The notes under the pieces are model-generated. The model did no database searches. It was not told where the DNA came from and saw only the letters and a list, made by a program, of their open reading frames with translations. Of a DNA stretch of 64,000 nt, positions 16,981 through 24,261 are shown in pieces. Position numbers and translations under genes: made by a program. Source of the stretch: Spirosoma aerolatum (GTDB lineage Bacteria; Bacteroidota; Bacteroidia; Cytophagales; Spirosomataceae); the NCBI RefSeq assembly GCF_002056795.1, contig NZ_CP020104.1:2863001-2927000 (forward strand), read 5' to 3'. Every line of letters starts with the position of its first letter. The first letter of the stretch is position 1.

Positions 16981-17664
16981 TTACTTTCTTTTGATGAAAT
17001 AGAAGTAGATTTCGGTCCTAACCGTAAAATTCATTGCTTCGTAGAGCTGAATGGCCCGCTTGTTGTCGGAGCGCACATGCAGAAAGGGTATGCCCTCGCT
17101 CTGCTGGATTCGGTAGAGCTGATTCGAGATGAGTTGTCGGGCGTAGCCTTTGCCCAGATGGTCGGGATGGGTACAAACGGCACTGACTTCAGCATAACTA
17201 AACGGATTCAGCCGCTGCCCGCTCATGGCAATCAGTTTCCCTTCGTCAACGATTCCTTCATAATGACCGAATTCGATTGTTCGGGTTGAAAAAGGGCCGG
17301 GTCGGGTTAGCTGGGTCAGGGCAATCATGTCAGGAACGTCCGCACTTGTCAAGGGTCTGATCGGCAGGCTAGTTTGGGGCTTTTCGGTAACGGAATCGTA
17401 AACCATCTGTAAGCCATCTACCCGCTGCAAAAGCGTCCATGAATCAGGAATGGGTAATTGGGTTGTCGTAATAAGCCCAATCGGACTGTCAAAGGGAATT
17501 GCCGCATCGAGCAGGTGGAGGTTCTGCGCTGTGTTTTGGTGCAGGGCAACGAACGGAGATACCTCAGGTGTAAAGTATTTTACCTTGTCTGTGCCACCGC
17601 CTAAGTGTTTGTTGCCCGATACCAGGGCGTTCCAGGCTGGATTGTCCAATATATTCTCCATCAA
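16981..17664 (-). CDS. GNAT N-acetyltransferase (FR47-like)
   Basis: 227 residues. The C-terminal third carries the acetyl-CoA site: ISAVCTHPDHLGKGYARQLI-type sequence (written here as EVSAVCTHPDHLGKGYARQL) followed by GIPFLHVRSDNKRAIQLYEA, the standard GNAT motifs A and B. The N-terminal half (residues 1-115) is a degenerate GNAT-like fold as in FR47 proteins. It would transfer an acetyl group from acetyl-CoA to an amine; the acceptor is unknown. A second Met one codon in is an equally good start. Convergent with the preceding EEP-family gene and same strand as the GH127 gene. Confidence 0.88.
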   Translation of the reverse strand: MMENILDNPAWNALVSGNKHLGGGTDKVKYFTPEVSPFVALHQNTAQNLHLLDAAIPFDSPIGLITTTQLPIPDSWTLLQRVDGLQMVYDSVTEKPQTSLPIRPLTSADVPDMIALTQLTRPGPFSTRTIEFGHYEGIVDEGKLIAMSGQRLNPFSYAEVSAVCTHPDHLGKGYARQLISNQLYRIQQSEGIPFLHVRSDNKRAIQLYEAMNFTVRTEIYFYFIKRK

Positions 17665-17738
17665 TTGCTAGGGCTGTCTACGAAGAGAAGCAATTTTAGG
17701 CCTAAACATGTTCCCGAGTGTGTGTTGATCCGTTCAGA

Positions 17739-19880
17739 TTATCGAATAAACGGAATCCAGACTTCCATTTCCGAATGCCCCCGGTTGGCCCAGGCGTAGT
17801 ACGGAATCAGTCGCACACGGGTGGAGGCCGGTGTTTTGGCAGAGACTTCCCGATAAAGATGGTTAGTCCAGTTGCTTTCGGTCAATAGGCTGGCATTGCC
17901 TTCCAGTGCCATCAGCGGACTGTTCTCAATCGTTACGGGTGTAGGTTTTAGGGTGTTTTTCAACGATAGGGCCACGCTCGTCAGCTTCGTTTTCGGATTG
18001 TCGACCGATTCCAGACAGTATACGAGGGGGCCACGCTTAACGGCTACCTGATTACGGTTTTCCTCAACCAGCGGATTCGATTCGATCAGTTTTACAGGCA
18101 TTGGTAGGTTAATACCAACTTTGTCTCCGGCTTTCCAGACACGGTTTATCTCGGCATATTCGCCCGAACGGATAGGCGTTGAGACGGTTACGCCATTGAC
18201 CTTGATGGTTGCACCCTGACACCAGCCCGGAATCCGGATAAAAACGGAGAAAGGTTTTGCCGGGGCCTGTTCCAGTTGGACGCTAATGGCTCCGTCCCAG
18301 GGGTAATTGGTTGTTTGTGTCAGGCGAATAGGGGCGCCGTCTTTAAGCGTGGTAGTCAACTGGCTACCGCCAAACAGATTTACCCACAGTCCTTTATCCG
18401 AAATGCTGTAGGCATAACTGCTCACTTCGGCCATCGTCCGTACGGTGTTTGGTGGGCAACAGTTCGAGAGCCGGATATACGGCTGCCGACCGCCCATCCA
18501 GCGCAACTGATACGGGTAATTATCTGACGCACTGAGCGGATTGGTGTAGAAAAACGTCGTACCACCCAGGTTCACGCCCGACAGAATGGCGTTGTATAAC
18601 TCCAGTTCCATCACATCGGCATATTTGGCCTGACCCGTAATCTGAAGCATTCGGTAATTCCAGAGCAGGTTACCGATGTTGGCGCAGGTTTCGTTATGGG
18701 CCGAATGGTTGGGTAACTGATACGCCTTGCCATAGGCCTGATGAATTTTTTGTACCGTATCAGGCTTATACGACGTTCCTTCGGGCGAAACCCCATCGTA
18801 CAGCGCCCCGCAGCCACCCGTTACATACATTTTCCGATTTACGACATCGTTCCACATCAGATCGAGCGTGGTTAGTAGCGAACTGTCGCCGGTTTCGGCA
18901 AAGACATCAGCGGCTCCGGCAAACAGGTAATTGGCCCGAACAGCATGTCCGATTACTTTTTTCATCTGCCGGAACGGAACCCGGTCGGAGTTATCGTCGG
19001 TGCCTTCGGTCATACCCCGAATGTCGATCAGCTTTTTGGCGAGTGTCAGGTAGCGTGGGTCGTGGGTGGTCCGATACATTTCGGTAATGCCCATGTAATG
19101 TGACGGACAAATGGCGTTGCGGGCCTGCTCAGGTGTGGCCGTTTGATAAAAACCGATCAGAAAATCGGTGGCTTTTTTCGCAATGTTCAGGAGAGAGGTT
19201 TTGCCCGTTGCCCGGTAATGCACACAGGCAGCCGTCATCAGATGGCCGAAGTTGTAGGCTTCAAAGCTGAGCTTATCGCGGAAGGCCGCCCCATCAGACA
19301 TCTTTTTCTCGCCCGGCGTGGATTCGCCCGGCGTGGATTCGCCCGGCGTGGATTCGCCCGGCGTGGATTCGCCCGGCGTGGATTCGCCCGGCGTGGATTC
19401 GCCTGTTTTCTTCTGTTGTATGATCGCTTTGGTATATACGTAGCCATCGGGGGCCTGCGCTTTGGCGATTACGGCAATGGCCTTATCCATCTGCTCGTCC
19501 AGCTTTTTATCGTTCGTAAGGGCGAACATACTCGCCACCGACTCCAGCGTTTTGTAGAAATCCCCGTCGTGAAACGATGGTCCTTTGAAGTTCCCTGATT
19601 CCAGACCGGCGGCTATTTCGAAATTGCGGAAGGCATGACTTACATTCGGATTGGTATACGTATCCCACAGATGCGGCACCATCGAATCGCGGCAAACCGC
19701 AAAACGGTCGGCCCAGAAGCCGGTTGTCCATTTTACAGCGTTGAGGTCGGTACTTTCCAGCCGGGCAAACTTGCTTTTAGAGGTATTGACCAGGGCATTC
19801 GTTTGCCCCCAAACGGGCGAGAGCGATGCCACTGCAGCAGCCAGTAACGTAAATCGAATCAGGAATCGGTAAAGGTTCAT
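17739..19880 (-). CDS. GH127 beta-L-arabinofuranosidase (DUF1680)
   Basis: 713 residues with a signal peptide ending VWGQ. The family's zinc-cysteine site is intact: Glu397 and Cys399 in HNETCANIG, and Cys474-Cys475 in LSNCCPPNTVR, matching the Glu/Cys/Cys-Cys arrangement of characterised GH127 enzymes in which a cysteine is the nucleophile. GWCQGATIKVNG lies in the C-terminal beta domain. It should release beta-L-arabinofuranose from arabinan- or extensin-type glycans. Odd feature: residues 161-190 are six tandem ESTPG units encoded by perfect 15-bp repeats, inserted between two helices of the barrel. The gene is monocistronic. Confidence 0.93.
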   Translation of the reverse strand: MNLYRFLIRFTLLAAAVASLSPVWGQTNALVNTSKSKFARLESTDLNAVKWTTGFWADRFAVCRDSMVPHLWDTYTNPNVSHAFRNFEIAAGLESGNFKGPSFHDGDFYKTLESVASMFALTNDKKLDEQMDKAIAVIAKAQAPDGYVYTKAIIQQKKTGESTPGESTPGESTPGESTPGESTPGESTPGEKKMSDGAAFRDKLSFEAYNFGHLMTAACVHYRATGKTSLLNIAKKATDFLIGFYQTATPEQARNAICPSHYMGITEMYRTTHDPRYLTLAKKLIDIRGMTEGTDDNSDRVPFRQMKKVIGHAVRANYLFAGAADVFAETGDSSLLTTLDLMWNDVVNRKMYVTGGCGALYDGVSPEGTSYKPDTVQKIHQAYGKAYQLPNHSAHNETCANIGNLLWNYRMLQITGQAKYADVMELELYNAILSGVNLGGTTFFYTNPLSASDNYPYQLRWMGGRQPYIRLSNCCPPNTVRTMAEVSSYAYSISDKGLWVNLFGGSQLTTTLKDGAPIRLTQTTNYPWDGAISVQLEQAPAKPFSVFIRIPGWCQGATIKVNGVTVSTPIRSGEYAEINRVWKAGDKVGINLPMPVKLIESNPLVEENRNQVAVKRGPLVYCLESVDNPKTKLTSVALSLKNTLKPTPVTIENSPLMALEGNASLLTESNWTNHLYREVSAKTPASTRVRLIPYYAWANRGHSEMEVWIPFIR
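19311..19400 (-). repeat. Six perfect 15-bp tandem repeats inside the GH127 gene
   Basis: The unit GCCCGGCGTGGATTC (plus strand) is repeated six times without change and keeps the reading frame, encoding (ESTPG)6. The uniformity points to recent slippage expansion. Confidence 0.97.
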
Positions 19881-20289
19881 GACAGACGGATTGCATAAAA
19901 GACAAAATTAATAGCAATAATCCACTATCAACTATGCGATTTTCTCCGTTGGTTATAGCATGTTAGCATCAAGCCTGTCTGAAATAGTTGAATGTATATT
20001 TTGACTTATTGTTTTTTGTCCTGCTGAGGAACGAAGCATCTTTGGTAGGGGGGAGATCCTTATTACTACCGAAGATGCTTCGTTCCTCAGCAGGACAAAA
20101 CCACGTTATTTATTGTCTGGCTATAACAGGTTCGAGAATGGTCATCTATTAACAATGTTCTTACTAAGTACAGGTATAAAGAGAGTGATTTATCGGAAGG
20201 TATGAAGAAACTTCAAAATTTTAATTCGATTACTTTGTAATACAAAGTTCTTTGGTAAATTTGCTTCCAGACTTTAAAACAATACAGAC
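19881..20289. promoter_or_regulatory. Intergenic region with a long palindrome and a promoter/operator
   Basis: Holds the palindrome at 20014-20100 and, before the small membrane gene, a dyad ACTTTG-TAATA-CAAAGT at 20232-20248 overlapping a candidate -33 TTTG. A TAAATTTG -7 box lies at 20256-20263, about 27 bp before the ATG. The spacing between boxes is 18 bp. Confidence 0.5.
20014..20100. repeat. Long intergenic palindrome (34-bp arms)
   Basis: Arms 20014-20047 and 20067-20100, starting TTTTGTCCTGCTGAGGAACG, pair with one mismatch. Member of the window-wide TGTC(A)...GACA palindrome family; may also act as a two-way terminator. Confidence 0.9.
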
Positions 20290-20580
20290 ATGATCACTCA
20301 GAACACAAGACTTACCGGGATTTTGCTGACCGTGGCGATTCTATTATCGATTCCCTTCCTGGCGATGCAGTTTACGAATGAGGTGAACTGGAACCTTTTT
20401 GATTTTATCGTAGCGGGTACGTTATTGCTCGTTACGGGGCTGATGTGTGAGCTGGTTTTGCGAACAGTACGCAAACCCAAATACCGGCTCGCACTCTGCG
20501 GTGCCATTCTACTGGCGCTGGTGCTGATCTGGATCGAACTGGCTGTCGGTATCTTCGGAAGCCCGATTGCCGGGAGTTAG
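20290..20580 (+). CDS. Small three-helix membrane protein
   Basis: 96 residues with three hydrophobic stretches (about 10-27, 38-57 and 67-90) and a short polar link rich in Arg and Lys between the second and third (RTVRKPKYR), placing that loop in the cytoplasm. No enzyme motif. The family is not firmly recognised. It has its own promoter with an operator-like dyad (ACTTTG-N5-CAAAGT), so it is probably controlled by a specific repressor that is not encoded next to it. Confidence 0.65.
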   Translation: MITQNTRLTGILLTVAILLSIPFLAMQFTNEVNWNLFDFIVAGTLLLVTGLMCELVLRTVRKPKYRLALCGAILLALVLIWIELAVGIFGSPIAGS

Positions 20581-20606
20581 TGGAAGAAATATAAACGTGT
20601 TTTCTA

Positions 20607-20677
20607 AAACCGCGAGGACGCTATAGACGCAAAGAGAGTTATGATACTTCTTAGCGTCTTTAGCGTCCTTGCGGTTT
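20607..20677. repeat. Dyad repeat of the ACCGCGAGGACGC family
   Basis: Arms 20607-20630 and 20654-20677 pair with two mismatches over 24 bp. Related to the repeat at 51693-51757. It lies between two convergent genes and may terminate both. Confidence 0.85.
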
Positions 20678-20686
20678 AATTAAGCC

Positions 20687-21250
20687 CTAAACCCGAAGTG
20701 AGCCCCGGAAACCCCGAACGCCATAATAGGATTCGGCACCGTTGTGGTACACAAAAACCGTATCGTAGCGACGGTCGCAAAAGAGTGCCCCGCCCAGCTT
20801 TCGGATGGCCAGAGGGGTAACGATCCAGCTCGATGTTTTCAGGTCGAACTTTCCGAGTGTCTGTAGCATTCGATATTGCTCTTCTGTCAACAGGCCAACG
20901 CCCATGGCTGCTGCCATATCCAGAGCGGAGTTGGCGGGTTTGTTTTCTTTTCTGGATTCCAACGCTTCCCGATCAAAGCAAACACTCCGGCGACCTTTAG
21001 GGGTTTCGGGCGAACAATCGAAAAAAATGTACTCACCCGTGCCCACATCCTGACCGACCACATCGGGCTCACCACCCGTACGCTCCATTTCATACAGTGA
21101 CCAAAGTTTTTCGGGAGCTGCTTCCAGCTTTGCCTGTAGAGCCGCCCAATCAAGGCCCGTATGACGATTACGATTCTTCTCAAAACGCACGTGTAAGGTG
21201 TTGAGTAGTTCTGTCTGCTGGTCGGGCAATAATTGCTGTTTATTGTTCAT
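20687..21250 (-). CDS. DUF4256 domain protein
   Basis: 187 residues matching the DUF4256 family over its whole length: EKNRNRHTGLDWAALQAKLE, YEMERTGGEPDVVG, GEYIFFDCSPETPKGRRSVC and the C-terminal GGALFCDRRYDTVFVYHNGA then YYGVRGFRGSLRV. The family is widespread in soil bacteria and has no established function. No signal peptide, so cytoplasmic. It sits beside the AHSA1/ArsR pair on the same strand, a neighbourhood often seen for such small housekeeping proteins, but with a 76-bp gap. Confidence 0.88.
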   Translation of the reverse strand: MNNKQQLLPDQQTELLNTLHVRFEKNRNRHTGLDWAALQAKLEAAPEKLWSLYEMERTGGEPDVVGQDVGTGEYIFFDCSPETPKGRRSVCFDREALESRKENKPANSALDMAAAMGVGLLTEEQYRMLQTLGKFDLKTSSWIVTPLAIRKLGGALFCDRRYDTVFVYHNGAESYYGVRGFRGSLRV

Positions 21251-21326
21251 AAGGAGTTAGTGATTAACGAAACTAAGTTTTCGGGTATCGGGTCTGAAGT
21301 ACCATAACATCAGGGGTGGAAGTATA

Positions 21327-21806
21327 TTACGCTTCGTCATGATGTATGAACTTGCTTACGATGTCCTGTAAGCGATTATGGGCCATATTGATGCCTTTGG
21401 CAAAGGGCAGTTGTAATACCTGATCTCTGATCGCGACGGATCGGTAGAGGACCTGCATCGTTAGTTGACTGGTAGTCGGTGTGCGTTCGTTAAACTCCAG
21501 AAACTCAAGCTGAGCGCCAAAGGGAGCACTTTCCATTTCGAAGGTTCGGGTGATTTTCCGGTTCGGGACAAACTCGTGAAAAACCCCGTTGAAGCCGTGT
21601 TTATTGCCTTTGGGATCAGTGGTTTCGAATTGCCAGCTACCGTGTTTTTTAGGTTCCAGTTTCAGCACCTTCGTCCCCATCCATTGCTCCACCAGGTCGG
21701 GTTCTACATGCGCTTTGAAGAGCAGTTCGAGCGGCAGGTCAAACTCCCGTGTGATCACTAATTCCTGTTTGCCCGCTTCGGCATGGACTTTGGTTTTCGG
21801 CTCCAT
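21327..21806 (-). CDS. SRPBCC/AHSA1-domain protein
   Basis: 159 residues. Begins with the family pattern ELVITREFDLPLELLFKAHVEPDLVEQWMG, then FHEFVPNRKITRTFEME and a C-terminal amphipathic helix. This helix-grip fold binds hydrophobic ligands; members next to ArsR-type regulators are common and their ligands mostly unknown. The start lies 7 bp after the stop of the ArsR gene, so the two are one operon and the ArsR protein probably controls both. Confidence 0.9.
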   Translation of the reverse strand: MEPKTKVHAEAGKQELVITREFDLPLELLFKAHVEPDLVEQWMGTKVLKLEPKKHGSWQFETTDPKGNKHGFNGVFHEFVPNRKITRTFEMESAPFGAQLEFLEFNERTPTTSQLTMQVLYRSVAIRDQVLQLPFAKGINMAHNRLQDIVSKFIHHDEA

Positions 21807-21813
21807 GTGGTTT

Positions 21814-22137
21814 CTATTGGTTGGCTTGATAGTTCTTCAGGATGGCTTCCAGTTTGTTGAATCGGTCGTCCCACATCTGGCGGAACGGCTCGATAAAATC
21901 TGCTATTTCTTTCATCTTTTTGGGGTTTAAATGATAGTAGATTTCCCGGCCGGCCTGTTCCTGTCGCAGTAATTCACATTCGGTAAGAATGTGCAGGTGT
22001 TTGGAAACGGTGGGCCGGGCCGTGTCGAAGTTGGCGGCAATGGCACCGGCTGTCATCGCCTGCGAGGCTACCAGCAGCAGGATTGCCCGCCGGGTTGGGT
22101 CGGCTATAGCCTGAAATACGTCTCGTCGTAGATTCAT
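21814..22137 (-). CDS. ArsR-family winged-helix repressor
   Basis: 107 residues with a standard ArsR fold: [20 protein letters not shown], a recognition helix in [20 protein letters not shown] and a wing ending [10 protein letters not shown]. The metal-binding Cys cluster of ArsR/SmtB (ELCVCDL) is absent, so it does not sense arsenic or zinc in the classical way. Upstream, TATTTGACTAC-like sequence occurs twice (22146-22156 and 22172-22182, as TTATTTGACTAC and CTATTTGACTAC), which could be its operator. Cotranscribed with the AHSA1 gene. Confidence 0.92.
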   Translation of the reverse strand: MNLRRDVFQAIADPTRRAILLLVASQAMTAGAIAANFDTARPTVSKHLHILTECELLRQEQAGREIYYHLNPKKMKEIADFIEPFRQMWDDRFNKLEAILKNYQANQ

Positions 22138-22263
22138 TATGTAGTTATTTGACTACAAATATACGTGTAGCTATTTGACTACGCAAATGTTTCTGAGTCG
22201 ATTTTGGGTTTGTTCCTTGACTTGCCCGTAATACAATCGCAGATGCGTGAAAACTATGTTGCA

Positions 22264-24018
22264 TCAGCGCCAGACTGGTATGCGGATGTAGCTGTTGGTG
22301 TACCAGTTTATTCGCAGCGGCTCTTTGGCGTCCCGTATGGACTCCGTGCTTACGTCGTTGCCGGTGCCATAGTTCAGTTGCGAAAAGGGGTTTTTGTTGA
22401 CGTTGATCGCCACGACCAGCCGACTGCCTTTGCTTAGTTTTTTACTGATCAGGTGCGTGTTTGATACGTCAATGGTCGTTTGGGTATTGGGTGTCAGCAA
22501 GGTTCGTTTGGTGATGTCGTTTGCATAACTCGCCCGACCGATGTAATACGACAGATGAAAATAATCGCCAGCCGGGGTCAGTTCGTAAAGGGTAACGCCA
22601 AGGTCTACATCCTTTTTGTTGATGCTGATGGTCAATTGGGCCAGAAAAGAGCCATTGATGAGCATCGACTCCGACAGGGGTTCACTGACGAAAACAAACC
22701 CATTGCTGGTGTCGATCTCTTTCCGCGAAATGGGGTCGGGGTAGTAGTTGTTAGTGCTGGTTTGCCGGTCTGCGAAATCAACCTGCTGCGACAAATAGCC
22801 CGTTTTAGCTGACTTCGTAGGGCGTAAGGCATAAAAATCGCCCGTTTTCTGGTCGGTCAGGTAAAAGGTTAAGTAGCCATTGTGCATCTTGTCGAGTGAA
22901 GGCGCACTACGCCAGCTATTGGCACCCATCACTTCGTAATTGATTGTATCGGCCAGCATTTCAGGTTTGGGGCCTTGTTTCAGGATGTGGTCGAACCACT
23001 GATAGGTTATTTTTTTTATGTCGAACAACGCAACCGAATCGACCGAATAGCCATTGATTACGCGCTCGCCACCAATCTGTGTTCCAAAATGGCCGTAGGG
23101 GCCAATGATCAGGTAACAGGGGGTTTGGGGGGCATACTTCTGAAGCTCCCGCAGATAATACAGACTCGAATTCTGGGAGTCGTTATAGTAGCCGTCAAAA
23201 GCCAGAATGGGAATGTTTATGCTGGCAAAATCGCGTTCGTAAGGGGCCATTGCCTGCCAATAGCGGTCGAAGTCGGGGTGACTGATCCAGCGCTGAAACC
23301 ACTTGTTGGGCGTTCCGTCGAGGCTATCCATCCTGTTGTAAGCCACACCACTTTGCCACCAGTCGAACATCATTTTTCGGAACCGCTTCCGGTCATTGCC
23401 GACTAAGGTATCGAGGTATTTGTTATTGCCTACATAGAACGACCATTCGTAGTTAGGATTAACGAATACGTTGTTCTCCATCGGTAGGCCCATGCCTGGC
23501 CGGTTGGCTACATACGGTACGATGGTTTTAAGGGCGGGGTGTAGTTTTTTGCAGGCTGCCCACTGGGAGAAACCGTTATAACTGCCGCCAAACATACCGA
23601 CGCTGCCGTTGCACCAGGGTTGTCGGCTAATCCAGTCGATCACGTCGTAGGTGTCGGTTGCTTCATGTTCATACGGATAAATGGCGTTGGGACTAAACCG
23701 TTTTCCGCGTGTATAGGCAATGACACCCACATACCCCCGGTCGGCCGACTCTTTCAACGACTTCATGTCTCGTCCTTTATCCCGTACATAAATCGTAAAC
23801 TGCAGGACGACGGGCAGGGGCTGCGTTACGCCTTTCTTTCGGACAACCATTACCGATAGACTAGCTCCATCCTGGGTAGTAATCAATACGCTATCCTGAA
23901 TGTCGTAGGGGCTGGTTGCATCATCGGCTTTTGTACTGACTGTTTGTTGGGCAATACTGATGAAGGACGATAAAAATAGAAGCAAGAAGCAAAGAAGGCG
24001 TTTACGGATTATTCGCAT
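22264..24018 (-). CDS. Secreted CocE/NonD-family hydrolase
   Basis: 584 residues from ATG 24018, which opens a signal peptide (RKRLLCFLLLFLSSFISIAQ). The alpha/beta-hydrolase core has the nucleophile elbow GMFGGSYNGFSQW, with the neighbouring DTYDVIDWISRQPWCNGSVG that is diagnostic of the X-Pro dipeptidyl-peptidase/CocE family. The acid and His residues fall in ILAFDGYYND and IGPYGHFG. The C-terminal jelly-roll (about 400-584) is also standard. Family members hydrolyse acyl esters or amides such as cocaine, glutaryl-cephalosporins or X-Pro peptides; the natural substrate is unknown. Monocistronic. Confidence 0.9.
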   Translation of the reverse strand: MRIIRKRLLCFLLLFLSSFISIAQQTVSTKADDATSPYDIQDSVLITTQDGASLSVMVVRKKGVTQPLPVVLQFTIYVRDKGRDMKSLKESADRGYVGVIAYTRGKRFSPNAIYPYEHEATDTYDVIDWISRQPWCNGSVGMFGGSYNGFSQWAACKKLHPALKTIVPYVANRPGMGLPMENNVFVNPNYEWSFYVGNNKYLDTLVGNDRKRFRKMMFDWWQSGVAYNRMDSLDGTPNKWFQRWISHPDFDRYWQAMAPYERDFASINIPILAFDGYYNDSQNSSLYYLRELQKYAPQTPCYLIIGPYGHFGTQIGGERVINGYSVDSVALFDIKKITYQWFDHILKQGPKPEMLADTINYEVMGANSWRSAPSLDKMHNGYLTFYLTDQKTGDFYALRPTKSAKTGYLSQQVDFADRQTSTNNYYPDPISRKEIDTSNGFVFVSEPLSESMLINGSFLAQLTISINKKDVDLGVTLYELTPAGDYFHLSYYIGRASYANDITKRTLLTPNTQTTIDVSNTHLISKKLSKGSRLVVAINVNKNPFSQLNYGTGNDVSTESIRDAKEPLRINWYTNSYIRIPVWR

Positions 24019-24144
24019 GATTGACGATTCGTTGTATCGTATCATCAGCCGTTACCAGCCGACGATACGATACAAGGACATATTTTCGGATAAGAAGCTG
24101 CATGCGCAGATTAAATGAAAAAAACGTTTTATCAATGTCTTTTT

Positions 24145-24238
24145 ATCATCCCGAACGGTCCGCCGGTGCGGCAGGAGGGATTTTCAGGGCTGGTTATTCA
24201 ATGGGATTATCCGAAGATCCCTCCTGCGTCGGGATGAC
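24145..24238. repeat. TGTCAT-family palindrome with an arm insertion
   Basis: Outer arms ATCATCCCGA/TCGGGATGA and inner arms GCAGGAGGGAT/ATCCCTCCTGC pair; the left arm carries an extra GC-rich stretch of about 16 bases (24155-24170). Lies between the CocE-type gene and the PEP-synthase-like gene. Confidence 0.85.
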
Positions 24239-24261
24239 AAAGAACGCATGCATACTCCGGT

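Noticed and set aside
19311..19400. CRISPR-like array
   Set aside because: The 15-bp units are contiguous without spacers and keep a reading frame, so this is a coding minisatellite.
19143..19598. Plus-strand open frame with repeated GFARR units
   Set aside because: It is the antisense reading of the GH127 minisatellite; the minus strand has the signal peptide, zinc-cysteine site and full-length family match.
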